Below are positions 44,742-54,454 of a stretch of DNA of 64,000 bases, piece after piece. The stretch lies in contig NZ_FZLN01000004.1 of the NCBI RefSeq assembly GCF_900197575.1, positions 1 through 64,000 of the forward strand, given 5' to 3'. The notes below the pieces were generated by a model that was not told the origin of the DNA, ran no database searches, and saw only the letters and a list, made by a program, of their open reading frames with translations. This stretch comes from Acinetobacter apis (GTDB lineage Bacteria > Pseudomonadota > Gammaproteobacteria > Pseudomonadales > Moraxellaceae). Positions within the stretch are counted from its first letter, which is position 1, and the number at the start of each line of letters is the position of its first letter. Both the position numbers and the translations under genes were made by a program.

Positions 44742-47423
44742 TTATTGACTCAATTCAACCGGCGCTGTTTTGGCTTTTGCACGTGTTTTACGTTTAGCTT
44801 TCGGATCGATTTGATAGACAATCGTGCTGTCTTTCACATCAATACGAATGACTTTTGGTAAGCGATTTTCACTGAGCGCAATTAAAATTTCTGTCGCTAA
44901 TGCAGGAAGTACAGAAGCATTCAAAATGTTATCAACATTTCTTGCACCACTATCGACTTCAGTACAACGGCTGAGTAACAGTTCAATTAACTCATCTGTG
45001 TATTCAACCTGTGTTTGATATTGTTGCTCTAAACGTTGAATGATTTTATTGAGCTTGTGATGAATGATTCGGACCAACAAGTCATCATGTAATGGGAAGT
45101 AAGGCACAATACGCATGCGACCAAGAAATGCAGGTTTAAATTGCTTGTATAAACTTGGTTTTAATAGCTCAATGACATCCTCTGTAGATGGCCAATTTTC
45201 TACAGGCTCATTCAAACAGGCTTTCATAATTGCATTTGACCCTGTATTTGAGGTCAATAAGATGGTGGTATTTTTAAAATCAATAATACGGCCTTCACCA
45301 TCTTCTAATGTGCCCTTGTCAAAAACTTGATAAAAAAGTTCTTGAACATCAGGATGTGATTTTTCAATTTCATCAAGTAAAACCACGCTATAAGGATTTC
45401 TTCTGACCGCTTCAGTGAGTACACCGCCTTGCCCATATCCCACATAGCCTGGAGGAGCGCCTTTTAAAGATGAAACGGTATGTGCCTCTTGGTACTCTGA
45501 CATGTTAATGGTAATTAAATGTGATTCTCCACCATACAATTCATTTGCTAAGGCCAACGCAGTTTCGGTTTTACCGACACCACTTGGACCCACCAATAAA
45601 AACACGCCTTGCGGTTTATTGGGATCTTCAAGTTTGGCTTTTGAGGTTTTAATGCCTTGAGTCAGTTGATATAACGCAGAATCTTGCCCCATAACACGCT
45701 GTTCAAGTTTGGCTTCTAATGATAAAACTTGTTTGATTTCATCCGTGACCATTGAACCAACAGGGATACCGGTCCAATCTGAAATAATTTCATGAATAAT
45801 ACTTGCATTCACACGGTCAAAAACTAAAGGCTGTTGTCCTTGTAAGGTATGAAGTTTTGCTCTTAATTCTTGAATATTGCTGATGCTTGTATCCGTTGTT
45901 TCTGCTTGGGTAATGGCTTTTATGTCTTGGACCAACGCAAGTTCTTGTTGCCATTTTTCTGTTGTACTTGCAATATCGCTTTCAAGGGTATTGAGCTGAT
46001 TATTTAATTCAATTAAACGTTCTGTGTGTTGTTGGGTTTGCTTGTTTTCTGCATCAAGAATATTAATTTCAAGCTGAATATTATGTTTTTGTGCTTGGAG
46101 TTGGGTCAGTTTACCTGGCTCTGCGTTTTGGCTTAAAGCCACCCGCGCTGCAGCTGTATCTAACACACTAATCGCTTTATCTGGAAGTTGACGCCCGCTA
46201 ATATAACGGTGTGATGCTTGAACTGCTGTGGTAATTGCCTCATCATCAATTTGCAAATTAAAGTGTTGCCCCATGACTGGAATCATTGCGCGAAGCATAT
46301 CAATCGCAACTTCTTCTGTCGGTTCTTCAACTTTTACCACTTGAAAACGGCGGCTTAATGCTGCGTCTTTTTCAAAGTATTGTTTATATTCTGCCCATGT
46401 GGTTGCAGCAATAGTTCTCAATTCACCACGTGCAAGAGCAGGTTTAAGTAGGTTGGCGGCATCATTTTGCCCGGCTTGTCCACCGGCACCAATAAGTGTG
46501 TGTGCCTCATCAATAAATAAAATAATAGGGTGTGTAGATTGTTGTACTTCGTGAATAACTTGTTTTAAGCGATTTTCAAATTCACCTTTTACACTTGCCC
46601 CAGCTTGTAATAAACCAATATCTAAAACATGGAGTTGTACATCTTTTAGTGCATCAGGAACTTGCTGGCTGACAATTTTTAAAGCCAATCCTTCTACAAC
46701 TGCTGTTTTACCGACACCAGGCTCACCAGTCAAAATAGGATTGTTTTGACGACGACGCATTAAAATATCAAGCATTAAACGAATTTCGTGCTCACGTCCA
46801 ATAACAGGGTCAATACCACCTTTCTTGGCTTTTTCAGTCAGATTGATGGTGTATTTGTCGAGGCCTGGGGTTTGGAGTGTATTTTGCGATTCATTTGCGT
46901 TTAATTCGGTATCCGTATTTTTCACTGAGTTCTGAACAGGATCTTCATTTTCAATGCTGTTTTTACAGAGATCTATAAATGTGTGTTTTAAAGTATCAAT
47001 TGGTAATAGTTCAAATAAGCTCGATGCACGTACTGCAATTTGATACAAATCAGATGCAGTTAATACTGCAACCAATAGATGACTACTTCGGATGACAGGC
47101 TTTTGTTCAGCAGATGCCAATAACCATGCTTGTTCAAGTAAGCGAACAATAGATTTGGTGAAAATAGGTGTACGCGTGTTTCCTTTAGGCAGTTGTGCAA
47201 TATTTTGTGATATATCGTCTAATAATGCATTTTTAGAAATCTTATATTTTTCAAGAATAACGTTTATATCATTACGTTCTGCTGTATTAAGTAGTTCATA
47301 GAGTAAATGTTCAATTTCAATTTCGAAATTTTGCTGTGAAATACAAAAATTAGCAGATCGTTCCAAAGCATTTCGAGCTGGCGCAGACAGCTTTGTAATT
47401 AAAATTTTTAAGTTATTCATCAT
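44742..47423 (-). CDS. tssH: T6SS sheath-recycling ATPase ClpV/TssH
   Basis: An 893-aa AAA+ ATPase that disassembles contracted TssBC sheaths. N-domain, first AAA domain with Walker A GEPGVGKT (residues 233-240), a middle coiled coil (about 430-510), and a second AAA domain with Walker A GPSGVGKT (612-619) and VLLDEIEKSHPDV. The start is ATG 47423 or 47420; GGGA lies close upstream. It is the first gene of the leftward operon. Confidence 0.95.
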   Translation of the reverse strand: MMNNLKILITKLSAPARNALERSANFCISQQNFEIEIEHLLYELLNTAERNDINVILEKYKISKNALLDDISQNIAQLPKGNTRTPIFTKSIVRLLEQAWLLASAEQKPVIRSSHLLVAVLTASDLYQIAVRASSLFELLPIDTLKHTFIDLCKNSIENEDPVQNSVKNTDTELNANESQNTLQTPGLDKYTINLTEKAKKGGIDPVIGREHEIRLMLDILMRRRQNNPILTGEPGVGKTAVVEGLALKIVSQQVPDALKDVQLHVLDIGLLQAGASVKGEFENRLKQVIHEVQQSTHPIILFIDEAHTLIGAGGQAGQNDAANLLKPALARGELRTIAATTWAEYKQYFEKDAALSRRFQVVKVEEPTEEVAIDMLRAMIPVMGQHFNLQIDDEAITTAVQASHRYISGRQLPDKAISVLDTAAARVALSQNAEPGKLTQLQAQKHNIQLEINILDAENKQTQQHTERLIELNNQLNTLESDIASTTEKWQQELALVQDIKAITQAETTDTSISNIQELRAKLHTLQGQQPLVFDRVNASIIHEIISDWTGIPVGSMVTDEIKQVLSLEAKLEQRVMGQDSALYQLTQGIKTSKAKLEDPNKPQGVFLLVGPSGVGKTETALALANELYGGESHLITINMSEYQEAHTVSSLKGAPPGYVGYGQGGVLTEAVRRNPYSVVLLDEIEKSHPDVQELFYQVFDKGTLEDGEGRIIDFKNTTILLTSNTGSNAIMKACLNEPVENWPSTEDVIELLKPSLYKQFKPAFLGRMRIVPYFPLHDDLLVRIIHHKLNKIIQRLEQQYQTQVEYTDELIELLLSRCTEVDSGARNVDNILNASVLPALATEILIALSENRLPKVIRIDVKDSTIVYQIDPKAKRKTRAKAKTAPVELSQ

Positions 47424-47859
47424 TCATCCCAAGTAGAGAAAACTCTCTTATTAAATTTTATGAAACGCTTTGTTTCATTTTTCACTGTATAAGTATTAGT
47501 TCTACTTATCTTAATTGTATTTAGTCGTAAAATATATACATTAATGCGTTTAAATTCATATTTTTTTAATTTAATGTGTTTTATTTAACTTTATTGAGGT
47601 GGTTAGTTGTTTTTAAAGGTAATATATTAAACAGATTTGAATACAACCTTATACTATAACCTAAAAGCATCAAATAATTCTAAACAAATACATATAAATG
47701 TAATTTTAAACATACCAATAAAATAAATGAGTAAAAAGTTTGACTTTATTGGCACTTTGTTTTACTTTTGTCTAAAGATTAGCATATTTAACTCTTAATG
47801 TTCTTAAACTAAAATCGTTTAAAAAATAATCATTAGTTCATTGTTTAAAAGAGGTTTCT
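47424..47859. promoter_or_regulatory. Divergent T6SS promoter region
   Basis: 436 bp of A+T-rich sequence separate the two T6SS operons. On the plus strand TTGACT (47740-47745) and TACTTT (47763-47768) are 17 bp apart, a fair sigma-70 candidate about 90 bp before the 215-aa gene. On the tssH side there is a perfect inverted repeat ATGAAAC / GTTTCAT (47460-47478, 5-nt spacer), possibly an operator in the tssH leader. Shared control of both operons is expected. Confidence 0.5.
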
Positions 47860-48507
47860 GTGAAGCGTATCATTGCTTTTTTTATGGCTGTCATGGTCGG
47901 GGGAGGATGTTCACAGCAAATATTTGCTGCTGAAGATCAGAAAATTGTATTAAAGAAACGGTGTTTAAAAGCACATCCGTTGGTTGTGGATGAAGACGAC
48001 CAAACTTTATTGTCAATTTATTCGCAAGTTTGCGATAAAGAGAATAAAGACAAAGAAAATATGCTTTTGACCCAAGCTGCTCAGCGCTTTCAAACATTGG
48101 GTAAAGATGTAAAGTCTTTGCAACTTATTCAGCAATTAGAAGCCAACCAAGTTCATAGCAATGCCTTGACAGACACTAAGTTTTTAGCAGCTACACATAT
48201 TGCTCATTTAGCACTTGCACAGATTCGAACACAACAAGTTCGCTTTTTAAATGCTGCAGACACGTATCCAGCTGCAAAGCAATTGGTCAGCGATATCGAA
48301 TCTGCCAAGCCTGAATCTATTTTAATTGAAGAAGCAAAAGCAGCTCAATCAGTCACATATAAAGCTGATAAATCGCATATGCATCCTGTTGTTAGAAAAA
48401 AAACAACGGTTGTTAAATCAGCTCCAAAACCTAAAGCAACTGCGGTGAGTCCTCAACCCGTTGCTAAGCAAGAAACAAATGAAAAAAATCCATTTGCAGG
48501 GTTATAG
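47860..48507 (+). CDS. T6SS-cluster periplasmic protein, possible AsaA/TslA-type accessory factor
   Basis: A 215-aa protein starting at GTG 47860 (GAGG 5 nt upstream) with an N-terminal signal peptide of about 23 residues (IIAFFMAVMVGGGCSQQIFA; a lipobox-like GGGC is present inside it). The mature part is helical and polar, ending in a Lys/Pro/Ala-rich tail (KPKATAVSPQPVAKQE) and NPFAGL. It is first in the rightward operon, 27 bp before tssB. In Acinetobacter a periplasmic protein from this cluster (AsaA/TslA) is needed for T6SS assembly or its positioning; correspondence is inferred from location and architecture only. Confidence 0.68.
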   Translation: MKRIIAFFMAVMVGGGCSQQIFAAEDQKIVLKKRCLKAHPLVVDEDDQTLLSIYSQVCDKENKDKENMLLTQAAQRFQTLGKDVKSLQLIQQLEANQVHSNALTDTKFLAATHIAHLALAQIRTQQVRFLNAADTYPAAKQLVSDIESAKPESILIEEAKAAQSVTYKADKSHMHPVVRKKTTVVKSAPKPKATAVSPQPVAKQETNEKNPFAGL

Positions 48508-48534
48508 CGCAAGAATTATGGGAAAGGTGTAAAC

Positions 48535-49044
48535 ATGTCAAAAAGAGAAAGTGTTCAAAAAAGATTGCAACGGGTAAGACCACCTCGAGTTCAACTGACC
48601 TATGATGTTGAAGTTGGGGATGCAAAAGAAGTGAAAGAGCTTCCATTTGTTGTGGGTGTTTTAGGTGATTTTTCGGCAGCATCTGAAGTTGAAAAAACTA
48701 AGCTGAAAGATAAAAAATTCATTAATGTTGATTTAGAAAATATTGATGAAGTTATGGAGTCACTATCGCCACGCGCATCTTTTCAAGTTGAAAATACAAT
48801 TTCTGAAGAAGGCGGTCGTATCGGTGTCGACTTAACCTTTAAAGGCATGGATGATTTCCGACCTGAAAGTATTGTTCAGCAAGTCGAACCATTACGTAAA
48901 TTGGTTGAAGTCCGTGAAAGATTGACGGATCTGCGAAATAAAATCTCAAACAGTGAGCGTCTAGAAGACATTTTAGATGAAGTATTAAACAACACTGAGC
49001 AAGTTCGTCAGCTCACTAAAGAAGCTGGAGATAAGCATGAGTAA
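48535..49044 (+). CDS. tssB: T6SS contractile sheath small subunit TssB
   Basis: A 169-aa sheath protein. RVRPPRVQLTYDVEVGDAKEVKELPFVVGVLGDFS and FINVDLENIDEVMESLSPR are family signatures. The start is ATG 48535 with AAAGG upstream. It overlaps tssC by 8 bp, as usual for the obligate TssBC heterodimer. Confidence 0.96.
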   Translation: MSKRESVQKRLQRVRPPRVQLTYDVEVGDAKEVKELPFVVGVLGDFSAASEVEKTKLKDKKFINVDLENIDEVMESLSPRASFQVENTISEEGGRIGVDLTFKGMDDFRPESIVQQVEPLRKLVEVRERLTDLRNKISNSERLEDILDEVLNNTEQVRQLTKEAGDKHE

Positions 49045-50521
49045 TATGCAAGCTGAAGCCAATGCACAAGCAACTGTAGAAAGCACAGGGTTGTTAGATT
49101 CAATTGTTGAAGAAAGCCGTATTGCTCGAAATGATGATGAGCATGACCGTGCAAAAAGTTTAATTGGCGAATTGGCCAAAGAAGTGATGGCAGGCACCAT
49201 TGTTGTTTCTGACAATATGTCACAGTCATTAGATAAGCGTATTGCAGAAATTGATGAAATGATTTCACGTCAACTCAGTGAAGTAATGCATCATGCTGAT
49301 TTTCAAAAAGTAGAGTCAACATGGCGCGGTTTGTACTATTTCTGCCAAGAGTCGCCGTCTAATCCATTAATTAAAATTCGTATGTTAAATACGACCAAGA
49401 AAGAACTGACTAAAGACTTCCAAAGTGCGCTTGATTTCGATCAAAGTACCTTATTCAAAAAAGTATATGAAGAAGAATATGGTTCATTTGGTGGCGCACC
49501 TTATGCTGCATTAATCGGTGATTTTGAGTTCGATCGTGTTCCATCTGATATGTATTTGCTTGAACAGATTTCTCATGTTGCAGCAGCAGCGCATGCACCA
49601 TTTATTTCAGCAGCAAGTTCTTCAATGTTAGGTCTTGAGTCATTCACTGATATTGATCGTCCACGTGATGTCTCAAAAATCTTTGAAACAGCTGAATATA
49701 TTCAATGGCGTTCATTCCGTGAAAGTGATGATGCCCGCTATGTTGCATTAACTTTACCACGTGTTTTAGGTCGTCTGCCTTATCATCCAAAAGATGGTAC
49801 ACAGACAGAAGGATTTAACTTCGTTGAAACCGTATCTGGACAAGATCATGACGAATATCTGTGGATGAATGCTGCATACGCATTTAGTACACGCTTAACC
49901 AATGCATTTGACTCTCATGGTTGGTGTGCTGCGATTCGTGGTGTTGAAGGCGGTGGTTTGGTTGAAGGACTTCCTGTACATACCTTTAAAACCAGCGATG
50001 GTGAAGTTGCATTTAAATGCCCAACTGAAATTGCAATTACTGATCGCCGTGAAAAAGAGTTAAGCGACCTTGGCTTTATTCCATTAGTACATTGTAAAAA
50101 TACCGATTACGCAGCCTTTTTTGGTGCGCAATCAACACAAAAACCTAAGAAATATGACAATGATACGGCAAATGCAAATTCAGCATTATCAAGTCAAATT
50201 CAATACATTATGGCCGTTTCACGTATTGCACATTACTTAAAAGCAATGATGCGTGACAAGGTCGGAAGCTTTGCTTCTGCCGGCAATGTTGAAGCCTTTT
50301 TAAATGAATGGCTTGCAAAATATGTATTACTAGATGATGGAGCATCTCAAGAAGCGAAAGCACAATTTCCGCTTCGAGAAGCTTCTGTGAAAGTTGTAGA
50401 TAACCCAGCTCAACCTGGACACTATAACTCTGTGGTTTTCTTGAAACCACATTTTCAGCTGGATGAGTTGTCAGTTTCTTTGCGACTTGTTACTGAGTTA
50501 CCTCAGTCTTCAAATTCATAG
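49037..50521 (+). CDS. tssC: T6SS contractile sheath large subunit TssC
   Basis: A 494-aa sheath protein. MHHADFQKVESTWRGLYYF, YGSFGGAPYAALIGDFEF, DIDRPRDVSKIFE, and the C-terminal LNEWLAKYVLLDD are recognisable from the family (VipB). Together with TssB it forms the contractile tail and is the target of ClpV. Confidence 0.96.
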   Translation: MSNMQAEANAQATVESTGLLDSIVEESRIARNDDEHDRAKSLIGELAKEVMAGTIVVSDNMSQSLDKRIAEIDEMISRQLSEVMHHADFQKVESTWRGLYYFCQESPSNPLIKIRMLNTTKKELTKDFQSALDFDQSTLFKKVYEEEYGSFGGAPYAALIGDFEFDRVPSDMYLLEQISHVAAAAHAPFISAASSSMLGLESFTDIDRPRDVSKIFETAEYIQWRSFRESDDARYVALTLPRVLGRLPYHPKDGTQTEGFNFVETVSGQDHDEYLWMNAAYAFSTRLTNAFDSHGWCAAIRGVEGGGLVEGLPVHTFKTSDGEVAFKCPTEIAITDRREKELSDLGFIPLVHCKNTDYAAFFGAQSTQKPKKYDNDTANANSALSSQIQYIMAVSRIAHYLKAMMRDKVGSFASAGNVEAFLNEWLAKYVLLDDGASQEAKAQFPLREASVKVVDNPAQPGHYNSVVFLKPHFQLDELSVSLRLVTELPQSSNS

Positions 50522-50559
50522 TAAGCAGCTAATTTTAACGTAAAAATCGGAGAATACCT

Positions 50560-51063
50560 GTGAAGGATATCTATATCGAGTTTCGTGGTAAATACAAAGT
50601 TGATGGGGAGTCACGTGACTCAGAACATAAAAATTGGTTAGAAGTTAACTCTTGGGCTCATAACATTCGTCAGCCAAAATCAGCAACATCTTCAAGTGTT
50701 GGTGGTCATACAGCTGAACGTGTTGAACACTCTGACATGGTATTTGTAAAAGATTTGGATGCAACTAGTCCAAAACTTTGGGAAGCATGTTCAGCAGGTT
50801 ATACATTTGATGAAGTACAAATTGATTTTTATCGTGCAAATGGCGATAAGCGTATCAAATACCTTCAAATCAAATTGAAGCATGTATTGGTATCAAGTGT
50901 TATTCCAAGTGTTAATGAAGAAGGTGTTCCAACAGAAGCATTTGGTCTGAAATATGCTGCTGTAGAGTGGACATATAACCAGCAAGATATTAACGGTACA
51001 TCAAAAGGTGCTGTTACGAAAAAATGGTCTCTTTCAAATAATACTGCGTCATACACAGCATAA
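50560..51063 (+). CDS. hcp: T6SS inner tube protein Hcp (TssD)
   Basis: A 167-aa Hcp1-type protein that makes the hexameric tube expelled during firing. DIYIEFRGKYKVDGESRD at the N-terminus, LEVNSWAHNIRQP, and VEWTYNQQDINGTSKGAVTKKWSL at the C-terminus are typical. The start is GTG 50560 behind a good GGAGA ribosome site. It is followed by a stem-loop before tssE, which probably limits read-through so that Hcp is made in excess. No effector fusion is present. Confidence 0.95.
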   Translation: MKDIYIEFRGKYKVDGESRDSEHKNWLEVNSWAHNIRQPKSATSSSVGGHTAERVEHSDMVFVKDLDATSPKLWEACSAGYTFDEVQIDFYRANGDKRIKYLQIKLKHVLVSSVIPSVNEEGVPTEAFGLKYAAVEWTYNQQDINGTSKGAVTKKWSLSNNTASYTA

Positions 51064-51127
51064 TTTGATTCAGCCGTTTCAAACTAACATCACTAGTATT
51101 CGTGTCCAACAGGTTGCTGATTCCTTT

Positions 51128-51166
51128 GAAAGGGGTCAGTAGCCCAACACAGACCCTTTCTTTCTT
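51128..51166 (+). terminator. Intra-operon hairpin between hcp and tssE
   Basis: Arms GAAAGGGGTC (51128-51137) and GACCCTTTC (51152-51160) form a 9-bp stem with a bulged G and a 14-nt loop, followed by a T/C-rich tail TTTCTT. It lies 64 bp after hcp and 33 bp before tssE, in the only sizeable gap of the operon. It can act as an attenuator or as a 3' stabiliser of hcp mRNA. Confidence 0.7.
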
Positions 51167-51192
51167 ATTCTTAACGATTTTTAGCATTTATC

Positions 51193-51669
51193 ATGAATCT
51201 TGATCATTTATATCCCTATGGATTTCAGTCGACTTTATTTGATCGACTTTTACCAAAGCAAGATGATATTGCTGAAGGTCTATCAATTCGTGATTTGCGT
51301 GAGTCTGTAGCGCGAGATTTAGAAGATTTATTAAATAGCCGTATGGGGAAGTTGGATCATTTAATTGATGATTTTCCAGCTGCAAAGAGCTCAATTTTAC
51401 AGTTTGGGATTATGGACTTTGTTGGTTTATCAACAGCCAATCCAATGGATCGCGATAAAATATGCCAATCAATTGCGCAATCTATTTCATCTCATGAGCC
51501 TCGCTTAAGACAAGTCCAAGTCGAAATGTTAATGGAAGGCCATAATACAGGCGCACTTTGTTTAAGTATTCAAGCATTTTTAAATATACATCCTTTATAT
51601 GAGCCCGTTGTGTTTGATGCTTTATTAAAACCAACGACACAACAATATGTTATCTCTGCCAACGCATAA
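51193..51669 (+). CDS. tssE: T6SS baseplate wedge protein TssE
   Basis: A 158-aa gp25-like protein. LFDRLLP, LRESVARDLEDLLNSR, ILQFGIMDFVGLS, and the SIAQSISSHEPRL segment (EPRL motif, needed for sheath start) mark the family. ATG 51193 has no evident ribosome site, which with the upstream hairpin predicts lower expression than Hcp. Confidence 0.93.
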   Translation: MNLDHLYPYGFQSTLFDRLLPKQDDIAEGLSIRDLRESVARDLEDLLNSRMGKLDHLIDDFPAAKSSILQFGIMDFVGLSTANPMDRDKICQSIAQSISSHEPRLRQVQVEMLMEGHNTGALCLSIQAFLNIHPLYEPVVFDALLKPTTQQYVISANA

Positions 51670-51683
51670 GGTCAGGAAATAAA

Positions 51684-53495
51684 ATGATAGAAGAGCTCCT
51701 ACCTTATTATGAAAAGCAACTACAAGAATTTGGTCAGCAATCGCGTGATTTTGCAAAAAAGTATCCTAAAATTGCCCAGCGCTTGTCATTAAACCAAGAA
51801 CAAATTGATGACCCACATATTGAACGTTTGATTCAGGCATTCTCTTTAATTGCGGCACGTATTGATAAAAAATTAGTCGATGGTTACGACTTATTTTCAC
51901 GTTCGTTATTTGAAGTCATGTTTCCGCAGTACTTAAGACCTTTTCCTGCATGTAGTGTGGTGAGTTTTGAGGATGTGAATAAACAAAAGCAATTAACTAA
52001 TGTTCATATTGTACCTGCACAAACCAGCTTGAAATCGCGCAGTTATAAAGGAGTGCAGTGTGAATTTAAAACCAGTAAAGCGGTTCGAATGCTGCCTTTA
52101 CAGTTGAATCATATTGCCTTTAAAACCAATCCAAGTGCACATATTCATTTAAACCAAAATGCAACTTTAACGTTTCGTTTTGAGTGTTTTAATAAAGCAA
52201 TTGGGCTTTTACAACAAGAAAAACTGCCTATTTACTTAGATGCGATTTCAAATTTTCCATTGCAGCTCTTAGATGGCATTTTTAAATCAGATACAGTATT
52301 TACGCTTAAGTCAGGTCAAGAATCTCATGCTATTCATAATCCATTTGCTGTGATGGGGTTTGATGAGTCTGATCATTTATTGCCAATCGATCAGCATACT
52401 CATCATGCATATCGTTTATTAACTGAGTATTTTTGCTTTCCTGAAAAATTCAGCTATTTATTATTTGATTTAGGTATTTTAAAAAATCTATCCAATCCTA
52501 AAAGTGAGTTTGAATTACAAATTCATTTAAAATTAAATTTAAACGATCAAGCTGTGGTGAGAAATTACAGTGAATTGAATGTTGCAAATTTTAAGCTCTA
52601 TACAACGCCTGTCATTAATCTATTTAAGAAAAAGTCTGAGCCACAGAAAATAGATCATAAACAATTAGAATATCCTTTAATTACAGATAATCGCTATCCT
52701 GCGTTTTATCAGGTGTATTCAATTTTGGATATGAATATTATTCGTCAAAAACAAAACACCAACCAGACCAATAGCTATCCTGTATTGCCTTTTTTTGCGA
52801 TGAGTCATTATCAACGAGATGATGTTCAGTTTTTTTATACTTTAAATCCAAAACAGTATCACAATCAATCGATTGAAACTGGCTATACAATTATTTCAAA
52901 ACATCTTCAACCACATGAAATACAGTCAGATTTTATTAGTACAACTTTATTATGTTCAAATGGTGAGTTGCCATATGATGTGCTCAGTCACAGCAATAAT
53001 GTACTCACATTAAATGATTCAACCATTGCTCGTCATGCGCATGTATTAAAAAGACCGACCATGCCGTATATGTTCTCGCAAAACAAACAAGAACAATGGC
53101 GTATTATTTCGCATTTATCATTAAACACCATTGCTTTAATGAAAGGCGATGCAGTATCGCATGTTAAAGAGTTGCTTGAGCTTTATAATTTACCGCAGTC
53201 AGAAGAAAAACACTTAATTATTGATTCAATTAAAGATATTCAATTTGAAACAAGCCATAAATTGGTTGAAGCAAAACCATTTCCTATGTTTGTTCGGGGC
53301 GTTAAAGTAAAAATTATAATGAATATTGGGGTGTTTAGGGGGCATAGCATTTATTTATTCAGTCAGTTACTCAGTCATATTTTTAGTCTGAAAGTACAAA
53401 TGAATAGTTATGTAGATGTAATGATATTAGACGAGAAAACTGGTCAGGAGTTGTACCAATGCATACAAAATATTGGTGGAAAGACGCTTCTGTAA
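51684..53495 (+). CDS. tssF: T6SS baseplate protein TssF
   Basis: A 603-aa baseplate component. LLPYYEKQLQEFGQQSRDFAKKYPKIAQRL is the standard N-terminus, followed by DPHIERLIQAFSLIAARIDKKL and LFEVMFPQYLRPFPACSVVSF; the C-terminus has FVRGVKVKI and FSQLLSHIFSLKVQMNSY. AGGA precedes ATG 51684. It overlaps tssG by 37 bp, matching the tight TssF2G wedge stoichiometry. Confidence 0.95.
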   Translation: MIEELLPYYEKQLQEFGQQSRDFAKKYPKIAQRLSLNQEQIDDPHIERLIQAFSLIAARIDKKLVDGYDLFSRSLFEVMFPQYLRPFPACSVVSFEDVNKQKQLTNVHIVPAQTSLKSRSYKGVQCEFKTSKAVRMLPLQLNHIAFKTNPSAHIHLNQNATLTFRFECFNKAIGLLQQEKLPIYLDAISNFPLQLLDGIFKSDTVFTLKSGQESHAIHNPFAVMGFDESDHLLPIDQHTHHAYRLLTEYFCFPEKFSYLLFDLGILKNLSNPKSEFELQIHLKLNLNDQAVVRNYSELNVANFKLYTTPVINLFKKKSEPQKIDHKQLEYPLITDNRYPAFYQVYSILDMNIIRQKQNTNQTNSYPVLPFFAMSHYQRDDVQFFYTLNPKQYHNQSIETGYTIISKHLQPHEIQSDFISTTLLCSNGELPYDVLSHSNNVLTLNDSTIARHAHVLKRPTMPYMFSQNKQEQWRIISHLSLNTIALMKGDAVSHVKELLELYNLPQSEEKHLIIDSIKDIQFETSHKLVEAKPFPMFVRGVKVKIIMNIGVFRGHSIYLFSQLLSHIFSLKVQMNSYVDVMILDEKTGQELYQCIQNIGGKTLL

Positions 53496-54454
53496 TTCAT
53501 CAGTTGGTCTCATCTGCAACATCATTTGAGTTTATTCAGTCTGTTCGTTTACTTCGTCATGCGCCTGTACAAGATGAACATCAGTCATGGGCAGATGCAT
53601 TTGATTTTTCAAGTTCACTGCATTTGAATTTTCCAAAATCAGAAATTGAGTCGCTTTCTGTTGAAGAGAATACTTATCAAATTAAGAACTTGATCGTTGG
53701 TTTAACAGGTATACAAGGGGCTTTACCTTATGTGTATACCAATAAAATGCGTCAAGCACCACGTAAACAACGTGCAGAAGTTGAAGCTTTTTTGGGGTTA
53801 TTTAATAACAAGTTAATTGCTCAGTATATTGAAGCAAGCCTGACTTATAACTTGCCTGTTCGGTATGAGGTGGAAGAAGAAAACCATTATTTAAATATAT
53901 TGCATTCTTTAAGTGGCTATATTGGGACACAGCATCAACAAACTGAATTACAAGATTATTTTGCTGAGTTTTCAGGCTTAATGCAGGGACAAAATAATAC
54001 AGTCCATGCATTAAAAACCATGCTGAGTTGTATTTTTCACCAGCAGGTTGAAGTCAAAGAATTCATTAAAGAAAAGTTTAAATTAGAAGATCAGCAAAAA
54101 ACAGTGCTTGGCGGAACAGTGCCTAGTTTGCTTGGGGTCAATACATTTTGTGGTGAAACAGTCACCCAAATTGATGGAAAAATTGAATTGGTCCTTGGGC
54201 CGTTAAGTTATCAAGATTACATCCAATTTTTACCAGAGCAACCACAGCATAAAAAGCTCAAAGATATTATTCAAACATGGTGTAGCCCAACGCTCATGGT
54301 AGATATTCGTTTGGTCTTACTGCCTGATGCGATTGAGCCATTGCAGCTTCGTCATACCACCCAGCGTGGATTGGGACAAGGTGCATTTTTAGGTGGGCAA
54401 GCGGCATTAGAAAATAGAGAAACCTGTTATGCATTATTTGCGGAGGCACGATGA
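53459..54454 (+). CDS. tssG: T6SS baseplate protein TssG
   Basis: A 331-aa wedge protein. The N-terminus KYWWKDASVIHQLVSSATSFEF and SVRLLRHAP are characteristic, then GLTGIQGALPYVYT and the C-terminal GQGAFLGGQAALENRETCY. The start at ATG 53459 within tssF reproduces the family N-terminus. Its stop overlaps the ATG of the 475-aa gene. Confidence 0.93.
   Translation: MHTKYWWKDASVIHQLVSSATSFEFIQSVRLLRHAPVQDEHQSWADAFDFSSSLHLNFPKSEIESLSVEENTYQIKNLIVGLTGIQGALPYVYTNKMRQAPRKQRAEVEAFLGLFNNKLIAQYIEASLTYNLPVRYEVEEENHYLNILHSLSGYIGTQHQQTELQDYFAEFSGLMQGQNNTVHALKTMLSCIFHQQVEVKEFIKEKFKLEDQQKTVLGGTVPSLLGVNTFCGETVTQIDGKIELVLGPLSYQDYIQFLPEQPQHKKLKDIIQTWCSPTLMVDIRLVLLPDAIEPLQLRHTTQRGLGQGAFLGGQAALENRETCYALFAEAR

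Noticed and set aside
47750-47765. Possible sigma-54 promoter (TGGCAC) upstream of the rightward T6SS operon
   Set aside because: The -24 half TGGCAC is present, but the -12 GC at the required spacing is replaced by TA, so the essential dinucleotide is missing. A sigma-70 reading (TTGACT, 17 bp, TACTTT) is at least as good.
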